Shown: positions 24,483 through 32,808, counted from the first letter of the stretch. The stretch: DNA of 32,812 nt from Lachnospiraceae bacterium (GCA_024683935.1 JAIKXV010000136.1:1-32812), one strand, 5' to 3'. The notes: generated by a model from the letters alone, not told the origin. Translations and numbers: made by a program.

Positions 24483-26033
24483 ATGAAAAAATCGGTTGTC
24501 TGTTGTCTGCTGCTCACCATGGCGGTTTTATCGGGGTGCGGCGGACTATTTGTCGGCTATGACGATCTACCGGCTGATTCTGACCTGAGGGTCGAAGAAG
24601 AGGTTAAGGAAGTGATACCGCCCGGAGCCATAGCCGGAAATATTTATCTGAATCTTTCGGGAATTACCTTAAATGATCCGGTGCTTAATCTCCATGCTCT
24701 TACAAAGGAGGAGGCACTGAAAAAGATCAGGGGAATGTATGATTTTTCCCTTAAGGTAAATAATTCCAATCCTGATTCGGAGGAATTCAGGGCTTATGCT
24801 CTTTCGTCCGCAGCTCAGGAGGGAAACAGACGTCCCTATGATCAGGATACGGTTTCGGAGGATATTATAGGTTCCGCTTCAAATATCGAAGGGGACAGCT
24901 ATGAGCTTCCGGATATCATAGCTGATGAAGCTGAGAAGCTTATAAACGAGATCTATGACGAGCATCTCGGGGACGGAACCGACACGGAGTTCAGCTATAC
25001 GCTTGATATTCCGTATAAGGAGTATGCGGAGTTTTATGCGAAGCTTCTCCATGACGCATGGAGCGCCGACGCTGCGGTTAATGTGATAACCGGATTTACC
25101 AGCGAGGAAAATGAGTTCCTTTTCGGCGGAGGACATGAGGGATACGAGGTAGACCGGGAGAAGCTCGCGCAGGATATAGAAGATCGCTTTAATACCAGGG
25201 ATTTTGTTTCGGAGATAGAGGCTGAAGGAAAGCGTTTCTCGGTTTCTTCCGATGAACTGAAGGAGCAGTACAGGGATATTGCTTCGTATAAGACCCACAC
25301 CACTAACATAGCTGTCAGAAATAAGAATGTTTCCCTGGCGGCCGACTCCATAAACGGCACGATCGTGCAGCCCGGAGAGGAATTCTCCTATAACGGCACA
25401 GTCGGAAAGAGGACGAAGGAAAAGGGCTACGGAGAGGCCGGAGCGTATCTGAACGGAGAAGTGGTGCAGGAGATAGGCGGCGGAGTGTGCCAGGTGTCCA
25501 CGACCCTTTACAATGCGGTTTTCCGTGCGGGATTAAAAAGCACGGAGCGGACGAGCCACACCTTTGCGCCGAGCTATGTGACACCGGGACTGGACGCCAC
25601 GGTTTCATGGGGCGGCCCGGATTACAAATTTGTGAATAATTCGCCTTACCCTATAGGGATAAAGGCTCATTATGAAAACAGACAGGTGACGGTATCCATT
25701 TTCGGCATACCGGTGCTTCCGGAGGGTGAGAGCTGGGATCTGGTCTCCAATAAGACCGAGACCCTGGCAGTACCGGCTCCCGTATATATATCTTCCGGAA
25801 AGGCAGAAAACGGTTCCGCAGGCAGCATCTGGGAAGCATATAAGGTGGTGTATGAGAACGGGGAGGAAACAGCCCGGGTATTTGACCACAAGTCAAAGTA
25901 TGTAGGTCATACGCCAAGGATTTATGTGGGTCCCGCTATTCCCGCTGGCTTAAGTCCCGAGGAATACAATGCCGCACTTGCTGCCCTGGCTATGCAGGCC
26001 CAGGCATTGCAGGAACAGGGGGCTGTACAGTAA
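24483..26033 (+). CDS. VanW-family lipoprotein
   Basis: The 516-residue product starts MKKSVVCCLLLTMAVLSGC, a lipoprotein signal with the lipidated cysteine at 19, so it should be anchored outside the membrane. The frame is open upstream to 24399, but that extension would bury the signal, and AGGAG lies 10 nt before 24483. The N-terminal half (about 50-270) resembles the peptidoglycan-binding region found with VanW domains. The VanW domain (about 285-420) has FSYNGTVGKRTKEKGYGEAG and IGGGVCQVSTTLYNAVFRAG, its most conserved block. The family is associated with cell-wall glycopeptide phenotypes but its biochemical function is unknown. Downstream it is followed after 24 nt by a c-di-GMP phosphodiesterase gene, probably co-transcribed. 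Confidence 0.88.
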   Translation: MKKSVVCCLLLTMAVLSGCGGLFVGYDDLPADSDLRVEEEVKEVIPPGAIAGNIYLNLSGITLNDPVLNLHALTKEEALKKIRGMYDFSLKVNNSNPDSEEFRAYALSSAAQEGNRRPYDQDTVSEDIIGSASNIEGDSYELPDIIADEAEKLINEIYDEHLGDGTDTEFSYTLDIPYKEYAEFYAKLLHDAWSADAAVNVITGFTSEENEFLFGGGHEGYEVDREKLAQDIEDRFNTRDFVSEIEAEGKRFSVSSDELKEQYRDIASYKTHTTNIAVRNKNVSLAADSINGTIVQPGEEFSYNGTVGKRTKEKGYGEAGAYLNGEVVQEIGGGVCQVSTTLYNAVFRAGLKSTERTSHTFAPSYVTPGLDATVSWGGPDYKFVNNSPYPIGIKAHYENRQVTVSIFGIPVLPEGESWDLVSNKTETLAVPAPVYISSGKAENGSAGSIWEAYKVVYENGEETARVFDHKSKYVGHTPRIYVGPAIPAGLSPEEYNAALAALAMQAQALQEQGAVQ

Positions 26034-26057
26034 AAAGTCCACGGAGGACTTAAGAGT

Positions 26058-29000
26058 ATGTCCAAGCTAACTTCCATAGCCAATAATAAGGACTTTATCG
26101 TAAACGGTATTTCCGCCATGCCCGGAGGTTTCTTTATCTACCGCGCGGACTATGATAAAGAGGAGATACTCTATGCCAATAAGGCGCTCCTGAAGATCTT
26201 TGAATGTGAAACGGAAGAGGAATTCATGGAACTCACCGGCGGGACCTTCAAAGGCCTCATACATGAAGAAGATTATGCCATTGTCGAAAAGAGCATCAAA
26301 GAACAGATAGATGTAAGCGATAAAAAATTCAATGAAGTAACATACAGGATAAAGACCCGGACCGGACAGATAAAATTTATCGAGGACTTCGGAAGCTATG
26401 TGGAGGATCCGGATGAGGGGCCTTTATTCTATGTCTTTGTTTCAGATCCCCAGAACAATATAGACCCCGTTTCCGGACTTCCAAACAGAAAGTCCTTTTT
26501 GCAGGCTGTTGAAAAACGTCTGAAGGAAGAGGACAGGGGAATACCCGAGATAGTGGCCTTTGACCTTAACGGTATGCGGGGCTTTAATTCCAAATACGGT
26601 TACAAGGAAGGCGACAGACTGCTCAGGGTCTTCGGTGAAGTTCTACGGAACCTCTTCGGCAGCAATTACTGCTCCCGTTTCGGTGAAGATCATTTCTGCG
26701 CATACTGGGATCAGGGCGGAGTCGAAGATGTCTTAGGAGAAGTTATCGATAACTTCATGAATAACAGGGACGGCAGGACTCTTCCGGTAAAGATAGGCAT
26801 CACCCGCTACGAGGAGGATGTTCCTCTCTATGACCTCTATGAAAGAGCCAGGATCGCCTGCCAGACCCAGAAGAATTACTACGGCTCCAGCCTTGGCTAC
26901 TATGATGACAGCATGGCAAAAGATTTTGCCAGGAATGAATATATCTTAAGCCATCTGGATATGGCCCTTGCAAACGGCTGGATCAAGGTCTTCCTGCAGC
27001 CCGTTGTCCGTACGCTTACCGGACAGGTGTGCAGCGGAGAAGCGCTTACCCGCTGGATAGATCCGGAGATCGGATTCGTGTCCCCCGGTGATTTCATCCC
27101 CCTTCTTGAAAAGTCGGGGCTTTCCTATAAAATTGACACCTACATGATACAGAAGGTGGCGGAGATCCTGAATAACGAGATAAAAGAGGGCAGGAATCCC
27201 GTTCCCGTTTCAGTTAATATTTCAAGAACCGACTTCCTTTACTGCGATCCCGTGGCGGTAGTTACAGAGGCTTTGGATGAGTATAACCTGAGCCGCTCCC
27301 TTATCCGTGTTGAGATCACTGAGAGTGCGTTTACCGACCAGCCGGAAGCCATACAGGACGCGATAGAACGTTTCCACTATGAAGGCATTGAGGTATGGAT
27401 GGACGACTTCGGAAGCGGTTATTCTTCCCTTAACGTCTTAAAGGATTTCAAATTTGACGAGATAAAGATCGATATGGTCTTTCTCCGTAATTTCGATGAC
27501 AAGTCCCGGGTCATCGTGACCAAGGCCGTGCAGATGGCAAAGGAGCTTGGTATCCACACATTGGCTGAAGGAGTGGAGAGCATAGAGCATGTGGAGTTCC
27601 TGCGTAACATCGGCTGCGAAAAGATACAGGGTTACTACTATGCGAAGCCTATGGAATACAAGGAACAGATGTCGAACCTTCACGATCTGGGATTTGAGTT
27701 TGAAAACAATGAGACCGCTTCCGTCTATGAAAAGACGGGACTTATTAATCTCGCAACGAACCGCTCCAGGGCACTTTTCTTCTATGGAAACAGCCTTTTT
27801 AATCCTATATTCTTAAATGAGAACTATATACAGACCATTGCAAAGACCGGTCTTACCAGCGACGAGATCATAGAAAAGAACATGAACTCCAAGAAGACCA
27901 GGATCAGCAAGCAGTTCCGGGATCTGGCGGAAAAGGCGATAAAGAGCAAGAATGAGGAGATAATGACCTTGGTTGTAAGGGATAAATATTTCCATTACAG
28001 CTTCAGGGATGTGGCGGATTCCCGCTCTGGCAGCATGCTTCTCGCGACCATTGACAAATCTGCCTTTGAGGATCAGGAAACGAGAAGGGCCATGGATGAT
28101 ATTCTCCGTAATATCAGTACGGCTTATGACAGCATTTATTTAATTGATCTTGAAAATGATACCAGAACGGTCATCGCCTCCGGCATGCCTAATGAATCTA
28201 TCGGTGATGTTTCCGTCGGTTTAAGTGATTTTTATGCGCATTACAATGCGAGGGATATTTATCCCGAGGATTATGACCGCCTGCAGAATTATTTCCGCAG
28301 GGAAAATTTAGAGGGTATCTTTAACAGCAGCGGTAAGGGCATCTTTGCGGATGCTGTCCGCATGAAGGATAAACACGGCAATTATGCCTGGATAGATTTT
28401 ACCGTTATCCCTATTCCGGAGTCCGAGGGGCAGCGTTTCCTTCTCTGTGTGCGTCCTTCCGTTTTGGAATTCAGACCGGATCTCGCGGCCATGATGTCTG
28501 CATCCGACCTGGATGTGGGCCGGAATCTGATGCGGGACGCAGACCTTATGCGTTCTATGATGAGGGCTTCCGACATAAAGATCTTCTGGAAGGATAAGGA
28601 AAGACGCTATGTCGGCGCGAGCGATGCCTTTATTTCCTATTACGGAAACAACACCATTGATGATTTCAGGGGAAAGACGGACGAGGATCTCGGCTGGTTC
28701 CTGGATGACAATTTCAGTATCAGTGATGAGGAAAAGATAATCAATCAGGGTATTCCCGTTAGAAATGCCATTGGCAGCACGATTTTGGAAGGGGTGGTGC
28801 ACAATATCCTGATGACTAAATTCCCTGTTTATTCCGAAGGCAAGATCTCCGGCATCATGGGATATCTGGTGGATATGGACATGGATGTGGAATCCGGGGA
28901 CGGAACGACGAACAGCATGCTGATCGACCCCGTGACCGGTCTTATGAATATGCAGGGCCAGATGCACACCCTTATTGAGCTTTATGACAATTACCTGAAA

Positions 29001-29387
29001 ACGGGTGAGGATTTCGCGGATATCGCTATAGAGGTTAAGCATTTCAACGATATTATCAGGGATTACGGCAAGGATGTGGCGGAAGACTTTATCAGGCTTG
29101 TCGGGATTAAGATCCTGAATTCCTACGGCAAACAGGCTGTAATCGCCAGGGTTTACGGATGCTCCTTTGATATTGCCATGAGAAATGTGACCCGTGAAAA
29201 GATCATTTCACTTTCCGAGAAATGTATGGAAGCCATCAATTCCATTCATGAGATAGACGGGCGGAGATGCAGGATCAAGGCGTCCTACGGCGCTTCTTTC
29301 GGTTCGGAAAGGGATGCGTTGCAGGATATTGCAGAGTTAGCGAGACTCAGGATGAAGGGGGAGTGGATCCCACTCTCGAATTCCTAA
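26058..29387 (+). CDS. Multi-PAS GGDEF*-EAL-PAS-GGDEF* c-di-GMP phosphodiesterase
   Basis: This 1109-residue cytoplasmic protein begins with a PAS domain (about 10-130). A GGDEF domain follows whose site is degenerate, GEDHF at 209-213. The EAL domain (about 295-545) has EAL at 328-330, NIS, EITES, DDFGSG at 449-454, KID and AEGVES, so it looks catalytically competent. The C-terminal half adds sensor-like regions: a possible PAS at about 560-670, a PAS at about 675-805, and one at about 835-945 with FWKDKERRYVGASDAF and GKTDEDLG. It ends in a GGDEF-like domain with YGCSF (1033-1037) in place of GGDEF. Predicted activity is c-di-GMP hydrolysis under several inputs. GGAGG before the ATG sits in a small AAGTCC / GGACTT hairpin. 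Its 3' end overlaps eutP antisense by 51 nt. Confidence 0.9.
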   Translation: MSKLTSIANNKDFIVNGISAMPGGFFIYRADYDKEEILYANKALLKIFECETEEEFMELTGGTFKGLIHEEDYAIVEKSIKEQIDVSDKKFNEVTYRIKTRTGQIKFIEDFGSYVEDPDEGPLFYVFVSDPQNNIDPVSGLPNRKSFLQAVEKRLKEEDRGIPEIVAFDLNGMRGFNSKYGYKEGDRLLRVFGEVLRNLFGSNYCSRFGEDHFCAYWDQGGVEDVLGEVIDNFMNNRDGRTLPVKIGITRYEEDVPLYDLYERARIACQTQKNYYGSSLGYYDDSMAKDFARNEYILSHLDMALANGWIKVFLQPVVRTLTGQVCSGEALTRWIDPEIGFVSPGDFIPLLEKSGLSYKIDTYMIQKVAEILNNEIKEGRNPVPVSVNISRTDFLYCDPVAVVTEALDEYNLSRSLIRVEITESAFTDQPEAIQDAIERFHYEGIEVWMDDFGSGYSSLNVLKDFKFDEIKIDMVFLRNFDDKSRVIVTKAVQMAKELGIHTLAEGVESIEHVEFLRNIGCEKIQGYYYAKPMEYKEQMSNLHDLGFEFENNETASVYEKTGLINLATNRSRALFFYGNSLFNPIFLNENYIQTIAKTGLTSDEIIEKNMNSKKTRISKQFRDLAEKAIKSKNEEIMTLVVRDKYFHYSFRDVADSRSGSMLLATIDKSAFEDQETRRAMDDILRNISTAYDSIYLIDLENDTRTVIASGMPNESIGDVSVGLSDFYAHYNARDIYPEDYDRLQNYFRRENLEGIFNSSGKGIFADAVRMKDKHGNYAWIDFTVIPIPESEGQRFLLCVRPSVLEFRPDLAAMMSASDLDVGRNLMRDADLMRSMMRASDIKIFWKDKERRYVGASDAFISYYGNNTIDDFRGKTDEDLGWFLDDNFSISDEEKIINQGIPVRNAIGSTILEGVVHNILMTKFPVYSEGKISGIMGYLVDMDMDVESGDGTTNSMLIDPVTGLMNMQGQMHTLIELYDNYLKTGEDFADIAIEVKHFNDIIRDYGKDVAEDFIRLVGIKILNSYGKQAVIARVYGCSFDIAMRNVTREKIISLSEKCMEAINSIHEIDGRRCRIKASYGASFGSERDALQDIAELARLRMKGEWIPLSNS

Positions 29388-29855
29388 ATCCTGCTTTAAT
29401 TTAGCTTCTTCAAAGGAGAGGGGCGGAAGATCTTCCCTGAGATACGAGAGGAGTTCTTCTATCCCCTCTCTTGTTACGTTATTCACTTCAAATATGCGTT
29501 CGCAGCCGGCGTTTTCCATCCAGCTTCTGATCATCGGGACATTGGCGTAGGGGGAGTCGGTCTTTGTGATTATCCCGATAAGGGGTCTTTCTATAAAGGT
29601 GTGGAGGCAGGCGCCGAAGAGGTTATAGGGTTCGTCTGCTGCCTGCACGACGGCTACCACGTCTGCTTCAAAGGAAAAGCAGGCGAGGCCGAGACTGAAG
29701 TATTTTGATTCTGAGTATTCGCCGGGAGTATCGATGGCGTCAGGATCTGATGATGTGAACTGGGTTTTTACATAATGGAGTTCTTCGCCGCGGAGTGCCT
29801 GGGTTAAGGAGGTTTTTCCGGCTTCGCTCCTGCCCATCAGGAAGATTTTTTTCAT
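29337..29855 (-). CDS. eutP: EutP/PduV-family small GTPase
   Basis: This 172-residue Ras-like P-loop GTPase has G1 GRSEAGKT (8-15), G3 DTPGEY (42-47) and G4 TKTD (97-100). DTPGEY and the FIERPLIGIITKTD region are typical of EutP/PduV, which are encoded with bacterial microcompartments and may aid their positioning; their exact role is not settled. It lies 13 nt after a shell-protein gene in the same orientation, with AGAGG as ribosome-binding site. The tail of about 20 residues after LSFEEAKLKQ is longer than usual and is encoded within the 3' end of the opposing phosphodiesterase gene. No ethanolamine or propanediol enzymes are nearby. Confidence 0.88.
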   Translation of the reverse strand: MKKIFLMGRSEAGKTSLTQALRGEELHYVKTQFTSSDPDAIDTPGEYSESKYFSLGLACFSFEADVVAVVQAADEPYNLFGACLHTFIERPLIGIITKTDSPYANVPMIRSWMENAGCERIFEVNNVTREGIEELLSYLREDLPPLSFEEAKLKQDLGIREWDPLPLHPESR

Positions 29856-29868
29856 TTCTGCCGCGCCT

Positions 29869-30297
29869 CTACTTTATCGCTACTTCGCAGGTGTCGAAGT
29901 TCAGCTCTTCCCTGAAAAATCTGACTACTTCCCTTACTGCGGTTTCTACCTGGGCGAGACCGCCGGTTATTATGAGTGAGCCGCAGAATCTGTCCATAAA
30001 GCCGATCTCTACATTGGCGGCTTTGATCGCGGTATCAGCGGCCACCACCACGGCTTCCCAGGGGGTGAAGCGTATTAGGCCTATGGATTCGCCGCTATGG
30101 TCTTCACCCTCATGGACACCGATATGGAGTCCTAAGTTCCTGTACACGGAATCGTCGGAGGGGGTGATGATATGGGCGAAGCTTACTTCTTTTCCGGGCA
30201 CGCGGACCCGCGTCAGGCGGAGGTCCTGGCCTTTTAATTCTTCGTAGCTTTTATGGAATATTTTTTCAAGTAGTTCTTTGTTGTTTAGGTTTGTCAT
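29869..30297 (-). CDS. EutS/PduU-type microcompartment shell protein with N-terminal extension
   Basis: This 142-residue protein has a circularly permuted BMC domain of the EutS/PduU type: RVPGKEVSFAHIITPSDDSV, then GLIRFTPWEAVVVAADTAIKAANVEIGFMDRF and GSLIITGGLAQVETAV. These proteins form hexamers in microcompartment shells, with a small beta-barrel over the pore. Compared with EutS it has about 20 extra N-terminal residues (LNNKELLEKIFHKSYEELKG) that look like an amphipathic helix. No Shine-Dalgarno sequence is visible before this ATG, and a palindromic repeat lies just upstream, so the start is uncertain. It is paralogous to the gene at 30455-30814. Confidence 0.85.
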   Translation of the reverse strand: MTNLNNKELLEKIFHKSYEELKGQDLRLTRVRVPGKEVSFAHIITPSDDSVYRNLGLHIGVHEGEDHSGESIGLIRFTPWEAVVVAADTAIKAANVEIGFMDRFCGSLIITGGLAQVETAVREVVRFFREELNFDTCEVAIK

Positions 30298-30348
30298 TGT
30301 TTGTTATTGTTTATATAGCTATTTGTTTTCGTGGAAGTCCGTAAGCGC

Positions 30349-30431
30349 TGGGCAAGTTCTTTTTCTCCGCGCTCAAAAGTTCTAAGCTCAAGTCACTTCT
30401 CATGGCAAGCCGCTTTCGCTAAGAACTTTTG
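30349..30431. repeat. Palindromic intergenic repeat between the two shell genes
   Basis: CAAAAGTTCT-A-AGC (30374-30387) is complementary to GCT-A-AGAACTTTTG (30418-30431) with one mismatch. GGGCAAGTTCT just left of it (30350-30360) contains a 10-base sequence also present at 10491-10500. Confidence 0.6.
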
Positions 30432-30454
30432 GCTGATTGCTTCGAAAAAGATCC

Positions 30455-30814
30455 TTATCGCTTTGTGATCTTACATACCACATAATTCAGCTCGTCCCGG
30501 AAGTAATTCACGATCTCTTCCATGGCCGAATTGACATCCGAGAGTTCCCCGGTGATTATAAGCGTTCCGGTGAAACGGTCTGCAAAACCGAGGTAAATAT
30601 TGCCGCTCTTTACCGCGATATCCGATGCGATGACCGCAGACTCCGGCGGAGTCATATTCATTATCCCGATTGCCGAGGACGAGTAGTCCACCTGGGGATT
30701 CAGCCCCAGCTTCTGATATATTACCGGCGCAGGACCGCCCATTATATGTGCGAAGGTTATCTCTTTTCCTGCCACCGTTTCCTGTACTATTCTAATACGT
30801 TCTGTATCGCTCAT
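30455..30814 (-). CDS. eutS: EutS-type microcompartment shell protein
   Basis: This 119-residue product starts at the ATG at 30814, which has AAAGGGA upstream; a longer open frame to 31006 crosses the repeat region and is not credible. The sequence follows EutS closely: RIRIVQETVAGKEITFAHIM, YQKLGL, SAIGIMNMTPPESAVIASDI, AVKSGNIYLGFADRFTGTLI and ITGELSDVNSAMEEIVNYF. It is a circularly permuted BMC domain expected to form shell hexamers. Together with the second shell gene and eutP it makes a three-gene minus-strand group lacking enzymes, other shell types (EutM/EutL/EutN) and known regulators. The intervening repeat may separate the transcripts. Confidence 0.92.
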   Translation of the reverse strand: MSDTERIRIVQETVAGKEITFAHIMGGPAPVIYQKLGLNPQVDYSSSAIGIMNMTPPESAVIASDIAVKSGNIYLGFADRFTGTLIITGELSDVNSAMEEIVNYFRDELNYVVCKITKR

Positions 30815-30858
30815 TGATATTTTCCCTTTCTGATAATACCCAATATTGATGATTCGGA

Positions 30859-31034
30859 CGCCAAAAGTCACATTTTGATTAAATACGGATTGTTCCGTGC
30901 TACGCACTTCCACAATCCTACCCCACACTCGCATTTCGCGGGACCCCTTCCCCACTTCATGCTCGTGTAGGGGTGCGCCCAAAGTTCTTGTCCCCACCAC
31001 AAGCAAGCTTGTGTGGTGACAATTACTTTTGGCG
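30859..31034. repeat. 176-bp element bounded by perfect 10-bp inverted repeats
   Basis: CGCCAAAAGT (30859-30868) and ACTTTTGGCG (31025-31034) are exact inverted repeats. Inside are nested stems, including GGATTGT / ACAATCC at about 30886-30917 and CACCAC..AAGC / GCTT..GTGGTG at about 30995-31018. No convincing ORF is present. The outer arms resemble those of the repeat at 30374-30431, so this looks like an intergenic repeat family or a MITE-like element. Confidence 0.6.
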
Positions 31035-31081
31035 CTTTAATCATTGTATCAAAAAAGAAAGAATCCCTCAAACAAAAGCTG

Positions 31082-31975
31082 TCATGTGTAGGAGCTGATA
31101 ATGCGCCTTACGGCACCGAGATATGAACCGCCGAAAAGATTCAGGTGGTTAAGCATGTGATACAGATTGTAAAGATCCCTTCTGCCCCCGTACCCGGGCT
31201 GAATAAGACCTCTTTCTTCGTAAGCCCTGTAAAAGGCAGCTGAAAAGCCGCCGAAAAGCTCGGTCATCGCAATGTCTGCCTCTGCATGCCCCACATAAAC
31301 CGCAGGGTCTATAAGCCAGGCATTTCCGTCAGGACCGGTTATATAATTTCCGCCCCACAGATCGCCGTGAAGAAGGGAGGGATGTTCCGGCTCCGGCAGG
31401 AATTTATCGAGATTTTGAAGCAGCGAATCCATTTTCCTGCAGTCATCCGGAGACAGATACGGCTTTGCCCTTTCAAACTGGGGCAGGAGCCGGCAGTCCC
31501 GGAAGAACAGAACCCATTCGGATCTTACGCTGTTCTTCTGGCAGCCGGCTCCGATATAATTATCATCAGTAAATCCGTATTTTCCGCCGGGGGTATAGGA
31601 TGAGGCATCCGCTTCATGCATATCCGCGAGGGCATTTGCAAAGTCCTCCCAGAAAGCGGATTTACGCGCACCCGCACCGGCATATTCCATCAGGAGAAAG
31701 GCTGTATTACCGTACACTCCGTTTGCAATGGTCTCAGGAACCCTGATGCAGCCGGTATTTCTTATGGCCTTTAACCCCTCGGTTTCCGCCCTGAAAAAGT
31801 CCGCATTTTTGACGGAATTTTCTTTAAGGAACAGCTTATTCCCGTCTGAGAGCGTAAGGAGATATGCAGCGTTTATATCTCCTCCGGAAACCCCTCTCTT
31901 CCCTTCGATCAAGACATTGTTTCCGAAGTGGTCAGTAATAACTTTATCCAGTGAATCATATTTTGCAGGACTCAT
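31082..31975 (-). CDS. Fructosamine kinase-family protein
   Basis: This 297-residue protein, starting at the ATG at 31975 (AAAGGAAAG upstream), belongs to the fructosamine/ketosamine kinase family (PF03881) with an APH-like fold. The N lobe has GGDINAAYLLTL and the ATP-binding lysine in KLFLKEN. The C lobe has the catalytic loop LLHGDLWGGN and the metal-binding WLIDPAVYVGHAEAD. Bacterial members phosphorylate protein-bound or free ketosamines such as ribulosamines, a step in repair of glycated proteins. The open frame extends to 32014, but the upstream part overlaps the regulator gene. It ends a minus-strand operon with the XRE regulator (16 nt upstream) and a membrane protein. Confidence 0.92.
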   Translation of the reverse strand: MSPAKYDSLDKVITDHFGNNVLIEGKRGVSGGDINAAYLLTLSDGNKLFLKENSVKNADFFRAETEGLKAIRNTGCIRVPETIANGVYGNTAFLLMEYAGAGARKSAFWEDFANALADMHEADASSYTPGGKYGFTDDNYIGAGCQKNSVRSEWVLFFRDCRLLPQFERAKPYLSPDDCRKMDSLLQNLDKFLPEPEHPSLLHGDLWGGNYITGPDGNAWLIDPAVYVGHAEADIAMTELFGGFSAAFYRAYEERGLIQPGYGGRRDLYNLYHMLNHLNLFGGSYLGAVRRIISSYT

Positions 31976-31991
31976 AAACAGCTTTCCTTTC

Positions 31992-32186
31992 TCATTCCTC
32001 CCAGAAGATCTCATCCAAAGTCTTGTTCAATGCTTTGCAGATAGCAATGCAGAGATTGATGGTAGGGTTATAATCCCCCTTTTCAACTGCGCTTATAGTC
32101 TGTCTCGATACATTGCAGAGCTTTGCCAGATCTTCCTGGGAAAGATCCAGGGCAGCCCTTGCAGATTTTAACCGGAGATTTTTCAT
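31992..32186 (-). CDS. XRE-family (Cro/CI-type) transcriptional regulator
   Basis: This 64-residue protein is a single helix-turn-helix domain: LKSARAALDLSQEDLAKLCN (helices 1-2) followed by VSRQTISAVEKGDYNPTINL (recognition helix) and ALNKTLDEIFWEE. It is typical of the small YozG-like regulators that are encoded beside a membrane protein of the type found upstream. It may bind the large palindrome over the operon promoter at 32742-32785; this is inference. Its ends are 31 nt from the membrane protein gene and 16 nt from the kinase gene. Confidence 0.93.
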   Translation of the reverse strand: MKNLRLKSARAALDLSQEDLAKLCNVSRQTISAVEKGDYNPTINLCIAICKALNKTLDEIFWEE

Positions 32187-32217
32187 ACTTTGTCTATGCC
32201 GCTCCTTTCTCTTCTCA

Positions 32218-32736
32218 TTAATCTTCTTTATTTACGATGCTTTTAAGCAGCATGGTGATAAGCATTATCGCAAACATGACCAGAACCATGATGTTTACAA
32301 CCGGAAAACCGATGACACCGTCAACGATCAGCGAACCTGAAACAGAAGCCATAATAACCGGCATCAGATTAAAAATAAGACAAAGGATAAAGACAAGGAA
32401 ATAACGTTTGCGGCTGTTATTCATTCCCCAGAAAACATCCTTCCAGATACAGTAAACCCCGAGAACAATACATCCTAATATCACACCGAAAAAATGCATG
32501 GCATATGACGGTACAGGGAGAACGATCTCACCTATATCCAGGATCAGCATAAGGACTTCATATAAAAGAACCGTGTAAAATGCGTATTTGTAAGCGACAT
32601 TCCTTATCGCTTCCTGCCTCTCATCATAACTGGACCTGATCTTTTTGTCGGTATTTGCAAAGCGGAATATTACCACGCATAAAACTATCCCGACCAGTAT
32701 GCCGCAGGCAACGCCAATAGATCTGAAAAAACTCAT
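32218..32736 (-). CDS. Polytopic membrane protein paired with the XRE regulator
   Basis: This 172-residue protein has about five transmembrane helices (about 5-25, 48-68, 80-100, 110-135 and 145-167). A conserved cytoplasmic segment after helix 1, SSYDERQEAIRNVAYKYAF, is typical of small membrane proteins that accompany XRE regulators in Firmicutes. The family's function is unknown. AAGGAGG lies 8 nt before the ATG. It is the first gene of the three-gene minus-strand operon. Confidence 0.8.
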   Translation of the reverse strand: MSFFRSIGVACGILVGIVLCVVIFRFANTDKKIRSSYDERQEAIRNVAYKYAFYTVLLYEVLMLILDIGEIVLPVPSYAMHFFGVILGCIVLGVYCIWKDVFWGMNNSRKRYFLVFILCLIFNLMPVIMASVSGSLIVDGVIGFPVVNIMVLVMFAIMLITMLLKSIVNKED

Positions 32737-32741
32737 TTTAA

Positions 32742-32808
32742 TATCCTCCTTTTCCGGATCACCTGTCCGGTATAAAAGGAGGATACTACTTTAATGGAAA
32801 TATGTCAA
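32742..32808 (-). promoter_or_regulatory. Promoter with long palindrome covering -10 and ribosome-binding site
   Basis: On the minus strand TTGACA (32803-32808) and TATCCT (32780-32785) are spaced by 17 nt. A perfect 12-bp inverted repeat TATCCTCCTTTT / AAAAGGAGGATA has one arm on the -10 (32774-32785) and the other on the Shine-Dalgarno sequence (32742-32753). An inner CCGGA / TCCGG pair sits between them. The start site expected near 32773 would leave most of the first arm untranscribed, so a DNA operator is more likely than an mRNA hairpin. Confidence 0.65.

Noticed and set aside
30815..31006. Longer start for EutS
   Set aside because: The extension reads through palindromic repeat DNA and has no match to EutS, while 30814 has a good ribosome-binding site.
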